From the NCBI RefSeq assembly GCF_022436705.1, contig NZ_JAKUHT010000008.1, positions 186,001 through 250,000 of the forward strand: a stretch of 64,000 nt of DNA, written 5' to 3'. Under the pieces are notes generated by a model. It was not told where the DNA came from, made no database searches, and saw only the letters and a list, made by a program, of their open reading frames with translations. The translations under genes and the position numbers were made by a program. Each line of letters opens with the position of its first letter. Position 1 is the stretch's first letter. The stretch is from Nocardioides sp. CFH 31398. GTDB lineage: Bacteria; Actinomycetota; Actinomycetes; Propionibacteriales; Nocardioidaceae. Below, piece after piece: positions 8,075 to 16,629 of this stretch.

Positions 8075-8960
8075 CCTCGGGGGTGCCGACGACCTGCAGG
8101 CGGCCGGCCTTCTCCTTCTCCCAGGCGCGCCAGGCGAGGCGGCCGATGAGCGCGAGCCAGGCGACGATGAGGACGGCGTCCAGCCAGCCCGGCAGCCCAC
8201 CGAGCAGCGAGACGACGGTCACGAGGTTCACGAGGATGACGAGGCCGCCGACCATCGTGCCCATCGGCGCGTGGGGGAGACGGCCCGCGAGGCGTGCGGC
8301 GATCGGGGCGATGCAGACGCCGCCGAGGACGAGGCCGAGGACGGGCAGCCAGGGGATGTCCTGGTGCGCGGCGCCGGTGATGAAGCCCGCGGAGACCGAG
8401 ACGGCGACGGCGAACTCGGCGGCGTTCACGGTGCCGACGACCTTGCGCGGCTCGTGGCGGGTGATGGTCATGAGGCTCGGGGTGACGACCGGACCCCAGC
8501 CGCCGCCCCCGGTGGCGTCGACGAAGCCGCCGAGGACGCCGACCGGCGCCAGCCAGCGGGTGCGCTCGCCGTTCTTCGGGACCGGGATCAGGCGGACGCC
8601 GAAGCCGAAGCGCAGCAGGATCACGGCGCCGAAGAACAGCAGCAGCCCGGACATCCAGCCCTTGGCGGCCTCGAGGCTGATGCCGGTCAGCACGACGGCG
8701 CCGAGGAAGCCGCCGACCATGCCGGGCAGGGCGACGCGGAGGAGGATCTTGGTGTCGATGTTGCCCTCACGCCAGTGCGACAGGCCCGAGATGAGCGTCG
8801 TCGGCAGCTTGGCCGCGTGGGTCGCGGCGCTCGCCGTCGCCGGGGCGACACCGAGCGCGAGCAGGACCGTGGCCGACGTGACGCCGAACCCCATGCCGAG
8901 GGTGCCGTCCACGAGCTGGGCGAGGCCACCGGCCAGCGCGAAGGCGAGTACGAGCCACAT
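8064..8960 (-). CDS. TauE/SafE family sulfite exporter-like permease
   Basis: Membrane protein of 298 residues with about eight hydrophobic segments and the duplicated TauE/SafE layout. The N-terminal repeat holds GGLAQLVDGTLGMGFGVTSA, and the second has GGFVDATGGGGWGPVVTPSL. Family members export sulfite, sulfoacetate or other organosulfur anions, or import thiosulfate; the substrate cannot be told from sequence. GGAGG is positioned nine bases before the ATG at 8960. Its stop codon overlaps the convergent monooxygenase gene, which leaves no room for a separate terminator. Palindromes just upstream of the start suggest dedicated repression. Confidence 0.9.
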   Translation of the reverse strand: MWLVLAFALAGGLAQLVDGTLGMGFGVTSATVLLALGVAPATASAATHAAKLPTTLISGLSHWREGNIDTKILLRVALPGMVGGFLGAVVLTGISLEAAKGWMSGLLLFFGAVILLRFGFGVRLIPVPKNGERTRWLAPVGVLGGFVDATGGGGWGPVVTPSLMTITRHEPRKVVGTVNAAEFAVAVSVSAGFITGAAHQDIPWLPVLGLVLGGVCIAPIAARLAGRLPHAPMGTMVGGLVILVNLVTVVSLLGGLPGWLDAVLIVAWLALIGRLAWRAWEKEKAGRLQVVGTPEVNA

Positions 8961-8990
8961 GCGTCAAGTCCTCCAAGTCCGGTTTGGTCT

Positions 8991-9039
8991 GCTAGATCTA
9001 GCGACCGACCGAAGACTAGTGGAATACACGACCTTCCAC
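8991..9039 (-). promoter_or_regulatory. palindromes upstream of the TauE-like gene
   Basis: Two inverted repeats lie 30-80 bases before the permease start: a perfect 12-base palindrome GCTAGATCTAGC at 8991-9002, and GTGGAA-N9-TTCCAC at 9019-9039. A further TTCCAC follows at about 9055. The local sequence is markedly more AT-rich than its surroundings, as expected of a promoter and operator. The cognate regulator is not identifiable. Confidence 0.5.
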
Positions 9040-9151
9040 AGCATCGGCCCAGCCTTCCACGGCGTGTCGCGCCGCGCGGGGCGCTCGCGAGGCCGTTCCG
9101 GGCCGGCTCGTGGCTGAACTGGGGGCTGGATGGGGGCGGGTCCTGAGCCCG

Positions 9152-9258
9152 GGGGTTTCACCAGCCGGCTGGTGAAACCCCGACTCGGCCCCCGAAACTT
9201 CGTCCGCCAGGTCGGCACGTCGTCCGCCAGGCCGGGGACATCACCAGCCGGCTGGTGA
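9152..9258. repeat. paired long palindromes in the TauE-paaZ gap
   Basis: This gap (8961-9327) contains no gene. It holds a perfect 30-base palindrome at 9152-9181 centred on CCAGCCGGCTGG, and an 18-base version of the same palindrome at 9241-9258 (TCACCAGCCGGCTGGTGA). Between them the word CGTCCGCCAGG occurs twice. Just after them, an 18-base unit beginning CGAGGCTC is duplicated in tandem at about 9264-9300. The whole patch looks like a small family of palindromic intergenic repeats. It sits downstream of paaZ and could end its transcript. Confidence 0.7.
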
Positions 9259-9327
9259 AACCCGAGGCTCTCGTGACTCCCGAGGCTCCCGTGACTGGAG
9301 CGACCCGCGCCGAGACCCGGGAGCGGC

Positions 9328-11385
9328 TCAGTCCGCGGGCGGCCAGGTCTTGGCGACGAGCGTGAGGACGTCGTACGTCGCCACGGGGGCGCCGTCGGCG
9401 TTGGTGACGACGGCGTCCCAGCGGACCTCGCCGTAGTCGGCGCGGGCGCGGGGGGTGATCTGCTTGACGGTGAGGGTCACGGCGATGTCGTCGCCGGCCT
9501 TGACCGGGGTGAGGAAGCGGAGGGAGTCGACGCCGAAGTTCGCGAGCACGGGGCCGGGGTCGGGCTGCACGAACAGGCCGGCCGCGAGCGAGACCACGAG
9601 GTAGCCGTGGGCGACGATGCCGCCGAACAGCGGGTTCTGCCGCGCGGCCTCCTCGTCGGTGTGCGCGTAGAACGTGTCGCCGGTGAACTCGGCGAAGTGC
9701 TCGATGTCCTCCAGGCTCACGCGGCGCGACCCCGACGCGATGGTGTCGCCGACTCGCAGCTCGGCGAGCGACTTGCGGAACGGGTGGGTGCCGTCGTCGC
9801 GGCGCCGCGAGCCCGTCGTCCACCGGCCGGTGACGGCGGTGATCATGTCCGGCGAGCCCTGGACGGCGCTGCGCTGCATCAGGTGCAGGACGCCGCGGAC
9901 GCCGCCCATCTCCTCGCCACCGCCGGCGCGACCGGGTCCGCCGTGCACGAGGGTCGGCAGCGGGACGCCGTGGCCGGTGGACTCGCCCGCGTCGTCACGG
10001 TCGAGCACCAGGACGCGGCCGTGGTGCGGCGCCAGGCCGCGCACGAGGTCCCGCGCGACGACCGGGTCGTGGGTGACGACCGAGCCGGCGAGGCTGCCGC
10101 GGCCGCGGGCGGCGAGCTCGACGGCCTCCTCCACGCTCGAGTAGGTCATGACCGTGCTGACCGGGCCGAACGGCTCCACGTCGTGCGGCTCGGAGGCCCC
10201 CTCGCCGGCGCGGAGCAGCACCGGCGACATGAACGCGCCACGCTCGGCGTCCGCGCCCGTGACCTCGACGGACGCCGGGTCGCCGTACGCCACCCGCGAC
10301 GACGCGCGCAGCCGCTCGACGGCCGCGCGGACGGTGTCGCGCTGCTCGAGGCTGACCAGGGCGCCCATCCGGACGCCGTCGGCGGCGGGGTGCCCGACCG
10401 TCGTCCGCGCCAGGCGGGCCGAGATGGCCTCGACGACCTCGTCGGCGCGGCGGGCCGGGACGATCGCCCGGCGGATCGCGGTGCACTTCTGGCCCGCCTT
10501 GTACGTCATCTCGGTCACGACGCCTTTGACGAACAGGTCCCACTCGGGGTCGTCCGGGGTGACGTCGGGGCCGAGGATCGAGCAGTTCAACGAGTCCGCC
10601 TCGACGCCGAGCGTCACGCCGCCACCGACGACGGCGTCGTGGGTGCGCAGCAGCGCGCCGGTGCGGGCCGAGCCGGTGAAGGCGACGTGGTCGCCCACGG
10701 TGAGGGCGCCGAGCAGACCGTCGGTGCTGCCGACGTGCAGCTGGAGCGCCCCCGCGGGCAGCAGGCCCGAGTCCGCCACGAGGCGGACCAGCCGCTCGGT
10801 GACGTACGCCGTCTGCGGCGCCGGCTTCACGATCTGCGGCAGCCCCGCGAGCAGGCCCGGGCCGAGCTTCTCGAGCACGCCCCACACCGGGAAGTTGAAG
10901 GCGTTGACCTGCACCATCACCCCGTCGCGTGCGCTGAAGAGGTGCTGGCCGAGGAAGGTGCCGCCCTTGCCGAGCGGGACCGGCGGACCGTCGAGGACGA
11001 TCGTGTCGTCCGGGAGCTCGCGGGTGCCGACGCTGCCCGCGGCGAACAGGGTGGCGATGCCGCCCTCGATGTCACCGGTCCCGTCGGCGCGGGTGGCGCC
11101 GGTGCGCAGCGACAGCTCGTGCAGCTCCGCCGCGTGCTCGCCGAGGTGCTTGCCGAGCGCCTTGAGCAGCCCGGCGCGCTCGTGGAACGTCAGCGCCCGC
11201 AGCGCGGGCCCGCCCACCTCGCGGGCGTGGCGGGTCATGGCCCCCAGGTCCGGCGCGGTCTGCGAGAACCGCGCCACCTCCTCGCCGGTCGAGGCGTCCC
11301 GCAGCGGCACGCCCTCGTCGGCGGGGGTGACCCACCTCCCGGCCAGGTAGTGCTCGAGCAACGGCGTCTTCCCGGCGGAGGTCAT
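9328..11385 (-). CDS. paaZ: bifunctional oxepin-CoA hydrolase / aldehyde dehydrogenase PaaZ
   Basis: Ring-cleavage enzyme of aerobic phenylacetate degradation, 685 residues from ATG 11385. The C-terminal MaoC-like hydratase domain (about 540-685, [15 protein letters not shown] and [16 protein letters not shown]) opens oxepin-CoA. The N-terminal aldehyde dehydrogenase domain (about 1-520) oxidises the resulting semialdehyde to 3-oxo-5,6-dehydrosuberyl-CoA with NADP+. The catalytic cysteine is in [11 protein letters not shown]. Fusion length matches the E. coli enzyme. It is divergent from paaA across 53 bases that hold a palindromic operator. No Shine-Dalgarno is present, but TAATAG lies about 12 bases upstream, so the mRNA may be leaderless or nearly so. 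A GTG at 11394 is an alternative start. Confidence 0.95.
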   Translation of the reverse strand: MTSAGKTPLLEHYLAGRWVTPADEGVPLRDASTGEEVARFSQTAPDLGAMTRHAREVGGPALRALTFHERAGLLKALGKHLGEHAAELHELSLRTGATRADGTGDIEGGIATLFAAGSVGTRELPDDTIVLDGPPVPLGKGGTFLGQHLFSARDGVMVQVNAFNFPVWGVLEKLGPGLLAGLPQIVKPAPQTAYVTERLVRLVADSGLLPAGALQLHVGSTDGLLGALTVGDHVAFTGSARTGALLRTHDAVVGGGVTLGVEADSLNCSILGPDVTPDDPEWDLFVKGVVTEMTYKAGQKCTAIRRAIVPARRADEVVEAISARLARTTVGHPAADGVRMGALVSLEQRDTVRAAVERLRASSRVAYGDPASVEVTGADAERGAFMSPVLLRAGEGASEPHDVEPFGPVSTVMTYSSVEEAVELAARGRGSLAGSVVTHDPVVARDLVRGLAPHHGRVLVLDRDDAGESTGHGVPLPTLVHGGPGRAGGGEEMGGVRGVLHLMQRSAVQGSPDMITAVTGRWTTGSRRRDDGTHPFRKSLAELRVGDTIASGSRRVSLEDIEHFAEFTGDTFYAHTDEEAARQNPLFGGIVAHGYLVVSLAAGLFVQPDPGPVLANFGVDSLRFLTPVKAGDDIAVTLTVKQITPRARADYGEVRWDAVVTNADGAPVATYDVLTLVAKTWPPAD

Positions 11386-11403
11386 GCGTGGCACACTATT
11401 ACA

Positions 11404-11415
11404 GACCGATCGGTC
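11404..11415. promoter_or_regulatory. palindromic operator between paaZ and paaA
   Basis: A perfect palindrome, GACCGATCGGTC, is centred between the two divergent starts, about 19 bases from the paaZ ATG and 23 from the paaA ATG. It overlaps the likely promoters of both genes, including the TAATAG -10 candidate of paaZ on the other strand. ACCG/CGGT half-sites are typical of TetR-family PaaR regulators in actinobacteria, and a TetR gene closes this cluster at 15941-16573. Binding would repress both directions until phenylacetyl-CoA appears; that is inference from family knowledge. Confidence 0.65.
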
Positions 11416-11438
11416 AGGAAAGATTCTCTGGAGGCTGC

Positions 11439-12449
11439 ATGACGCTCTCGACCCAGGAGCTCCAGGACGGCTTCGACGCCGTCATCGCCCGCCACGACCG
11501 GGTCGAGCCGCGCGACTGGATGCCCGAGAAGTACCGCGCCACCCTCGTGCGCCAGATCGCCCAGCACGCCCACTCCGAGATCATCGGCATGCAGCCGGAG
11601 GGCAACTGGATCACCCGCGCGCCGTCGCTGCGGCGCAAGGCGACGCTGCTGGCCAAGGTCCAGGACGAGGCCGGTCACGGTCTCTACCTCTACTCCGCCG
11701 CCGAGACCCTCGGCACCTCCCGCGGCGAGCTCACCGAGAAGCTGATCTCCGGCAAGCAGAAGTACTCCAGCATCTTCAACTACCCGACCCTGTCGTACGC
11801 CGACGTCGGCACCATCGGCTGGCTCGTCGACGGCGCGGCGATCTGCAACCAGGTTCCGCTGTGCCGGACGTCGTACGGGCCCTACGGCCGCTCGATGATC
11901 CGGATCTGCAAGGAGGAGTCCTTCCACCAGCGGCAGGGCTACGAGCTGCTGATGACGATGATGCGCGGCACCGAGGAGCAGCGCGCGATGGTGCAGGAGT
12001 CCGTCGACCGCTTCTGGTGGCCGGCGCTGATGATGTTCGGCCCGCCGGACGCCGACTCGCCGAACACCGCCCAGTCGATGGCGTGGGGCATCAAGCGCGA
12101 CACCAACGACGACCTCCGCCAGAAGTTCGTCGACATGACGGTCTCGCAGGCCGAGCGCCTCGGCGTGACGCTGCCCGACCCCGACCTGCGCTGGAACGAC
12201 GAGCGCGGCGCGCACGACTTCGGCCAGCCCGACTGGGACGAGTTCATGGCCGTCGTCAAGGGCGGCGGCCCCTGCAACGTCGAGCGCATCGCGCACCGCA
12301 AGCGCGCCCACGACGAGGGCGCGTGGGTTCGCGAGGCGGCGAGTGCGTTCGCCCGGTCGAGGGACGAGACCGGGCGAGACCGCGCGAAGGTCGAGCAAGC
12401 CCCGCGACCGAGCTCGCGAGGTCGCGACGGGCGGGTCGAGACCCGGTGA
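11439..12449 (+). CDS. paaA: 1,2-phenylacetyl-CoA epoxidase catalytic subunit A
   Basis: Ferritin-like di-iron oxygenase subunit that epoxidises the aromatic ring of phenylacetyl-CoA, working in the PaaABCE complex. The metal-binding ExxH motifs are visible as [13 protein letters not shown] and [15 protein letters not shown] 11439 follows a GGAG site. At 336 residues it is longer than the roughly 310-residue family norm. After REAASAFAR near residue 303 the last 30 or so residues are Arg/Glu/Asp-rich low complexity, encoded by a patch with two inverted repeats that also resembles intergenic sequence near 33.1 kb. The extension still ends in a GTGA overlap with paaB, so coupling is kept. Confidence 0.95.
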   Translation: MTLSTQELQDGFDAVIARHDRVEPRDWMPEKYRATLVRQIAQHAHSEIIGMQPEGNWITRAPSLRRKATLLAKVQDEAGHGLYLYSAAETLGTSRGELTEKLISGKQKYSSIFNYPTLSYADVGTIGWLVDGAAICNQVPLCRTSYGPYGRSMIRICKEESFHQRQGYELLMTMMRGTEEQRAMVQESVDRFWWPALMMFGPPDADSPNTAQSMAWGIKRDTNDDLRQKFVDMTVSQAERLGVTLPDPDLRWNDERGAHDFGQPDWDEFMAVVKGGGPCNVERIAHRKRAHDEGAWVREAASAFARSRDETGRDRAKVEQAPRPSSRGRDGRVETR

Positions 12450-12841
12450 GCGAGCAGACGGGAGCGACGACACCGGCGGGCACCGACTTCGCCGCCGAGG
12501 GCGGCCACGGCGCCGTCCCGCTCGAGGGCGTGCCGACCGCGCTCGGCGAGCAGCCGCCGTCGGGGGAGTGGCCGCTCTACGAGGTGTTCGTCCGCGGCAA
12601 GCGCGGCCTGAACCACGTGCACGTCGGCTCCCTGCACGCGGCGGACGACGCGATGGCGGTCCACCACGCCCGCGACGTCTACACGCGCCGCAACGAGGGC
12701 GTGTCGATCTGGGTGGTCCGCGCGGACGCCATCACCGCCTCCAGCCCGGACGAGAAGGACCCGTTGTTCGCCCCCGCCGGCGACAAGGTCTACCGGCACC
12801 CGACGTTCTACGACATCCCCGACGACGTCCCCCACATGTGA
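12446..12841 (+). CDS. paaB: 1,2-phenylacetyl-CoA epoxidase subunit PaaB
   Basis: Small structural subunit (131 residues) of the phenylacetyl-CoA epoxidase, thought to bridge PaaAC dimers and help electron transfer from PaaE. The family core [20 protein letters not shown] and the [13 protein letters not shown] segment are present. The first 30 or so residues (Thr/Ala/Gly-rich) are an unusual N-terminal addition, since PaaB normally begins just before WPLYEVF. The GTG at 12446 overlaps the paaA stop by four bases. Thirteen bases separate it from paaC. Confidence 0.93.
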   Translation: MSEQTGATTPAGTDFAAEGGHGAVPLEGVPTALGEQPPSGEWPLYEVFVRGKRGLNHVHVGSLHAADDAMAVHHARDVYTRRNEGVSIWVVRADAITASSPDEKDPLFAPAGDKVYRHPTFYDIPDDVPHM

Positions 12842-12854
12842 GGGCGGAGGACCC

Positions 12855-13781
12855 ATGAGCGACCACGACTCCGGGCACGACTCCGTCTACGACGGCCTGC
12901 TCGGGGAGGACGACTCCCACTGGGCGTTCGGCACCTCCTTCGAGGACCCGCTGGCCGGCGTCGACACCACCATCCCGGACGGCGCCGACCCGGCCACGCT
13001 GGCGGTGTACTGCCTGATGCTCGGCGACGACGCCCTCGTCTACTCCCACCGCCTGTCGCAGTGGGCCAGCAACGCACCCGACCTCGAGGACGACATCGCG
13101 CTGGCCAACACCGCGCTCGACCTGCTCGGCCAGGCCCGGCTGCTGCTCGCGCGGGCCGCGGCGGCGGACGCCTCCGTGGTGCCGGCCATGCCGGAGGGCT
13201 CGCCCGTTCCCGCCGAGGACGCGCTCGCGTTCTTCCGCGACGAGCCGGCGTTCCGCAACCTGCGCTTCGTCGAGCCGGAGAACGGCGACTTCGCGGTCAC
13301 GATCGCGCGCCTGCTCGTCTTCGCGACGTACCGTCTCGCGCTGCTGGAGCGCCTCGTCGCCTCCGCCGACCCGGTGCTGTCGGCGATCGCCGCGAAGGGC
13401 GTGAAGGAGGTCGCCTACCACCGCACGTACGCCGGCCGGTGGTTCGTGACGCTCGCGCAGGGGACCGACGAGTCGCGCCGCCGCCTGGAGGCCGCACTGC
13501 CGGTGGTCTGGCGCCATCACGACGAGCTGTTCGCCACCCACCCGGTCGAGGCGGACGCCGCCGTGCAGGGTGTCGGGGTCGACCCCGCACAGCTCGCCGG
13601 CGAGGTCGGCGCCGTCCTCGACCAGGTGCTCGCCACCGCGGGGGTGGACCGGCCCGAGGTGCCCTCCGCCGGTCCGGTCGCCGGCGGACGCGGCCGCGAC
13701 GGCCGGCACACCGAGCACCTGTCGCGGATGCTCGCCGAGATGCAGTCCGTCGCCCGCGCGCACCCCCTGGGGCAGTGGTGA
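12855..13781 (+). CDS. paaC: 1,2-phenylacetyl-CoA epoxidase subunit PaaC
   Basis: Structural ferritin-like subunit (308 residues) that pairs with PaaA to form the epoxidase core. It lacks a full set of iron ligands, as usual for PaaC. Family segments include YCLMLGDDALVYSHRLSQW, NTALDLLGQARLLL and KEVAYHRTYAGRW. ATG 12855 has GGAGG six bases upstream. The N-terminal 40 residues are rich in Asp, Gly and Ser and longer than in E. coli. The TGA overlaps the GTG of paaD. Confidence 0.94.
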   Translation: MSDHDSGHDSVYDGLLGEDDSHWAFGTSFEDPLAGVDTTIPDGADPATLAVYCLMLGDDALVYSHRLSQWASNAPDLEDDIALANTALDLLGQARLLLARAAAADASVVPAMPEGSPVPAEDALAFFRDEPAFRNLRFVEPENGDFAVTIARLLVFATYRLALLERLVASADPVLSAIAAKGVKEVAYHRTYAGRWFVTLAQGTDESRRRLEAALPVVWRHHDELFATHPVEADAAVQGVGVDPAQLAGEVGAVLDQVLATAGVDRPEVPSAGPVAGGRGRDGRHTEHLSRMLAEMQSVARAHPLGQW

Positions 13782-14275
13782 GCGCGGCGGTGCTGGACGC
13801 CCGCAGCGTCGCGGCCCGGGTGACGGACCCGGAGATGCCGATGCTGACGTTGGAGGACCTGGGCGTCCTGCGCGACGTCGTCGCGGACGACGGACGCGTG
13901 GTCGTGACCATCACCCCGACGTACTCGGGGTGCCCGGCGATGGCGACCATGCGTGACGACCTTGAGCACCGTCTGCTCGACGCCGGGTACGACGACGTCG
14001 AGGTCAGGGTCAGCCTGACCCCGGCGTGGTCGAGCGACTGGATCACCGACGCCGGACGGCGGGCGCTCGCCGAGCACGGCATCTCCCCGCCCGGCGCCGC
14101 CCCCGCGGGCGGCCCGATCGCGCTGGACCTGCTGCCCACCCGCCGCGCCGTCCGCTGCCCGCGGTGCGCCAGCGACGACGTCCGTCTCGTCTCGGAGTTC
14201 GGCGCCACCGCCTGCAAGGCGATCTACGCCTGCCGGGAGTGCCTCGAGCCGTTCGACCACGTGAAGGAGATCTGA
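13778..14275 (+). CDS. paaD: phenylacetate degradation protein PaaD (SufT/DUF59 family)
   Basis: Accessory protein of 165 residues needed for a functional epoxidase. It probably acts in Fe-S or di-iron centre maturation, by analogy with its MIP18/DUF59 relatives. The DUF59 half has VTDPEMPMLTLEDLGVLRDV and TITPTYSGCPAMATM. A C-terminal zinc-ribbon-like region has cysteines in CPRCASDD and ACRECLEPFDHVKEI. GTG 13778 overlaps the paaC stop by four bases and the gene ends in TGATG with paaE, so the whole operon is tightly coupled. Confidence 0.94.
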   Translation: MSAAVLDARSVAARVTDPEMPMLTLEDLGVLRDVVADDGRVVVTITPTYSGCPAMATMRDDLEHRLLDAGYDDVEVRVSLTPAWSSDWITDAGRRALAEHGISPPGAAPAGGPIALDLLPTRRAVRCPRCASDDVRLVSEFGATACKAIYACRECLEPFDHVKEI

Positions 14276-15330
14276 TGCGCTCGGCGTTCCACGAGCTCAC
14301 CGTTGCCGAGGTCGAGCGCCTCACCGACGACGCGGTCGCCGTCACCTTCGACGTCCCGGACGACCTGCGCGGGGAGTTCGACTTCGCCGCCGGGCAGTCG
14401 CTGACGCTGCGCCGGCGGATCGACGGCACCGAGCACCGCCGCAGCTACTCCATCTGCGCCCCCGCCGGGGCGCGGCCGCGGGTCGGCGTACGGGAGATCC
14501 CCGACGGGTTGTTCTCGACCTGGCTGTCGCGCGAGGTGCGCCCCGGCGACGTCGTCGAGGTGCAGACCCCGACCGGCAGCTTCCGGGCCGACCCCACCGA
14601 GGCCGGCCGCCACCTCTGCATCGCGGCCGGGTCCGGCATCACCCCGATGCTGTCGATCGCGGCCACGGTGCTCACGAACCCGGCGTCCTCGGTGACGCTG
14701 GTCTACGGCAACCGCCGCACCGACTCGGTGATGTTCGCCGAGGAGCTCGCCGACCTGAAGGACCGTCACGGCGCCCGCCTCAACCTCGTCCACGTCATGT
14801 CGCGCGAGCCGCGCGACGTCGAGCTGTTCTCGGGTCGCCTCGACGCCGACCGGATGCGCCGGCTGCTGCCCGTCGTCGCCCCGCTCGGCGCGACGGACCA
14901 CGTGTGGCTCTGCGGGCCGTTCGGGATGGTCAACGACGCCCGCGACGTGCTCGGCGAGCTCGGCGTCCCCGCCGAGAAGGTGCACGTCGAGCTCTTCTAC
15001 GTCGACGAGCCGCCGCCGGAGCTCGACCGGCCCGAGCCCGAGGCGTCGGGCGAGGCCGCGCAGGTGACCATCGTGCTCGACGGCCGGACGACGACCGGCG
15101 CGATCGAGCGGTCCACGACGATCCTGGACGGCGCGGCGGCGAGTCGCAACGACGTCCCCTTCGCCTGCAAGGGCGGGGTGTGCGGCACCTGTCGGGCCAA
15201 GGTGGTCGACGGCGAGGCGGACATGCGCCGCAACTACGCGCTCGGCGACGACGAGGTCGAGGCCGGCTTCGTGCTGACCTGCCAGACCGTCCCCGTCAGC
15301 GACGCCCTCACGGTGGACTTCGACGCGTGA
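14275..15330 (+). CDS. paaE: 1,2-phenylacetyl-CoA epoxidase reductase PaaE
   Basis: Reductase of the epoxidase complex, 351 residues, passing electrons from NADPH through FAD to a [2Fe-2S] centre. The FAD domain has the RRSYSICAP motif near residue 60 and the NAD domain has AAGSGITPMLSIA near residue 122. The C-terminal plant-type ferredoxin domain has CKGGVCGTCRAKVVDG plus a last Cys in LTCQT. Domain order and size match E. coli PaaE. ATG 14275 shares one base with the paaD stop, and the TGA overlaps the GTG of paaI. Confidence 0.95.
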   Translation: MRSAFHELTVAEVERLTDDAVAVTFDVPDDLRGEFDFAAGQSLTLRRRIDGTEHRRSYSICAPAGARPRVGVREIPDGLFSTWLSREVRPGDVVEVQTPTGSFRADPTEAGRHLCIAAGSGITPMLSIAATVLTNPASSVTLVYGNRRTDSVMFAEELADLKDRHGARLNLVHVMSREPRDVELFSGRLDADRMRRLLPVVAPLGATDHVWLCGPFGMVNDARDVLGELGVPAEKVHVELFYVDEPPPELDRPEPEASGEAAQVTIVLDGRTTTGAIERSTTILDGAAASRNDVPFACKGGVCGTCRAKVVDGEADMRRNYALGDDEVEAGFVLTCQTVPVSDALTVDFDA

Positions 15331-15797
15331 GCGCCGCCCACCCCGGTCCCACGCCCGACGAGGTCGCCCGCCGCAGCACCGAGGAGATGCTGCGCGGGGA
15401 CGCCGCCGGCCGCGCCCTCGGCCTCGAGCACCTCGACGTCGGCCCCGGCCGCGCCGAGGTCGCGATGGTCGTGCGCCCGGACATGGTGAACGGCTGGGAC
15501 ATCTGCCACGGCGGCCTCATCGCCACCCTCGCCGACACCGCCTTCGCGGTCGCCTGCAACGCCGGCGGCGAGGTCACCGTCGCCGCGGGCTTCGACATCA
15601 GCTTCCTCGAGCCCGGCCGCCTCGGCGACCGCCTCGTCGCCCGCTGTCGCGAGGTCTCCCGCCGCGGCCGGTCGGGCATCTACGACGTCACCGTCGTCCG
15701 CGAGGCCGACGGCGACGGCGACGGCGTCGTCATCGCCGAGTTCCGCGGCCGCAGCCGCTCCACCGGCCGGCCGAACCCGGCGCTGGCTGAGGGATGA
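15327..15797 (+). CDS. paaI: hotdog-fold thioesterase PaaI
   Basis: Hydroxyphenylacetyl-CoA thioesterase (156 residues) that rescues trapped CoA from dead-end intermediates of the phenylacetate pathway. The hotdog signature NGWDICHGGLIATLADTAFA holds the catalytic region, and the downstream FDISFLEPGRLGDRL strand is typical. GTG 15327 overlaps the paaE stop by four bases, making this the last gene of a six-gene coupled operon. Genes for CoA ligation (paaK) and beta-oxidation (paaF, G, H, J) do not follow. Confidence 0.92.
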   Translation: MSAAHPGPTPDEVARRSTEEMLRGDAAGRALGLEHLDVGPGRAEVAMVVRPDMVNGWDICHGGLIATLADTAFAVACNAGGEVTVAAGFDISFLEPGRLGDRLVARCREVSRRGRSGIYDVTVVREADGDGDGVVIAEFRGRSRSTGRPNPALAEG

Positions 15798-15811
15798 CGG
15801 CTGCGCGCAGA

Positions 15812-15893
15812 TTCCCAGGGTAAGTGGTCGTGCTGTCGCTTACCGTGCCGAATTCAGCACGGGAAGCGACAAGACGACCACTTACCCTGGGAA
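15812..15893. repeat. 82-nt near-perfect inverted repeat between paaI and tetR
   Basis: Two 37-base arms (15812-15848 and 15857-15893) pair with only three mismatches around an eight-base loop (CGAATTCA). The outer 20 bases are perfect. It fills the middle of the 143-base gap between two convergent genes, so any read-through transcript from either side would form a very stable hairpin. It has no T-tract. It is far longer than a normal intrinsic terminator and resembles a mobile or REP-like palindromic element. Confidence 0.85.
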
Positions 15894-15940
15894 ATCGACC
15901 GCCCCCGGGCCGCGCCGTCAGCCCGGCGACCGGGCCACCG

Positions 15941-16573
15941 CTACCGCCGCGCCAGCCCGTCGAAGACGAGCGTGGTGAGGGTGTCGGCGAGGTCGTCGCC
16001 GGTGACGGGGCCGCCGGGGCGGTACCACTCGACGAGCGAGTTGACGGTGCCGAACAGCAGGCGGCTGACGAGGTCGGGGGAGAGGTCGGAGCGCAGGGCG
16101 CCGTCGGCCACGGCCGCGGCGACGAGCGCGGTGAGGCGGTGGTCGACGTCGCGGCGGCGGGCCAGCGCGGCCTGCTCGACGGGACTGTTGCCGCGCACCC
16201 GCAGCAGGAGGGTCACCGTCGGCTGGTGGTCGACGAGCACCCGCACCGAGCGGCGGACGACGGCCCGCAGCCGCGCCTCGGCGGTGAGGTCGTCGGCGGA
16301 CTCGGCCTCGCCGATCGCGGCCTCCAGGGCGTCGAGCGCGTCGTCCAGCGCCGCGCGCAGCAGCGACTCCTTGCCGTCGACGTGGTGGTAGATCGCGGAC
16401 TTGGTCAGCCCCAGGTGCGCGGCGAGGTCCGACATCGACGTCGCGTCGTAGCCCTGCGCGTTGAACAGCTCCACCGACCGCTCGAGCACCGTCGCCGCGT
16501 CGTACCCGGGCCGCCCGCGACGGGCGGTGGACCCGGGGAGCCCGGTGGGGTCGGGGGTGGGGGCCGACGTCAC
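15941..16573 (-). CDS. TetR-family regulator, probable PaaR
   Basis: DNA-binding repressor of 210 residues. The N-terminal helix-turn-helix is clear: NAQGYDATSMSDLAAHLGLTKS then AIYHHVDGKESLL, near residues 38-75. The ligand domain holds RVRGNSPVEQAALARRRDVDHRL and ends SRLLFGTVNSLVEWY, a pattern seen in TetR regulators of acyl-CoA and phenylacetate genes. Its position at the end of the paa block, and the ACCG/CGGT palindrome between paaZ and paaA, make it the likely phenylacetyl-CoA-responsive repressor. The start is GTG 16573 with GGGAG about 13 bases upstream. Confidence 0.85.
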   Translation of the reverse strand: MTSAPTPDPTGLPGSTARRGRPGYDAATVLERSVELFNAQGYDATSMSDLAAHLGLTKSAIYHHVDGKESLLRAALDDALDALEAAIGEAESADDLTAEARLRAVVRRSVRVLVDHQPTVTLLLRVRGNSPVEQAALARRRDVDHRLTALVAAAVADGALRSDLSPDLVSRLLFGTVNSLVEWYRPGGPVTGDDLADTLTTLVFDGLARR

Positions 16574-16596
16574 GGGTCACAGTCTCCCAGCCCTTC

Positions 16597-16610
16597 CCGC
16601 GCCGGCGCGG
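16597..16610. promoter_or_regulatory. palindrome in the tetR-hydrolase gap
   Basis: CCGCGCCGGCGCGG is a perfect 14-base palindrome midway in the 56-base gap between the divergent TetR and alpha/beta hydrolase genes. It is a candidate autoregulatory operator, although GC-rich palindromes of this length can arise by chance here. It does not resemble the paaZ-paaA operator. Confidence 0.3.
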
Positions 16611-16629
16611 AGGGTGCTGGGATGTCGCC

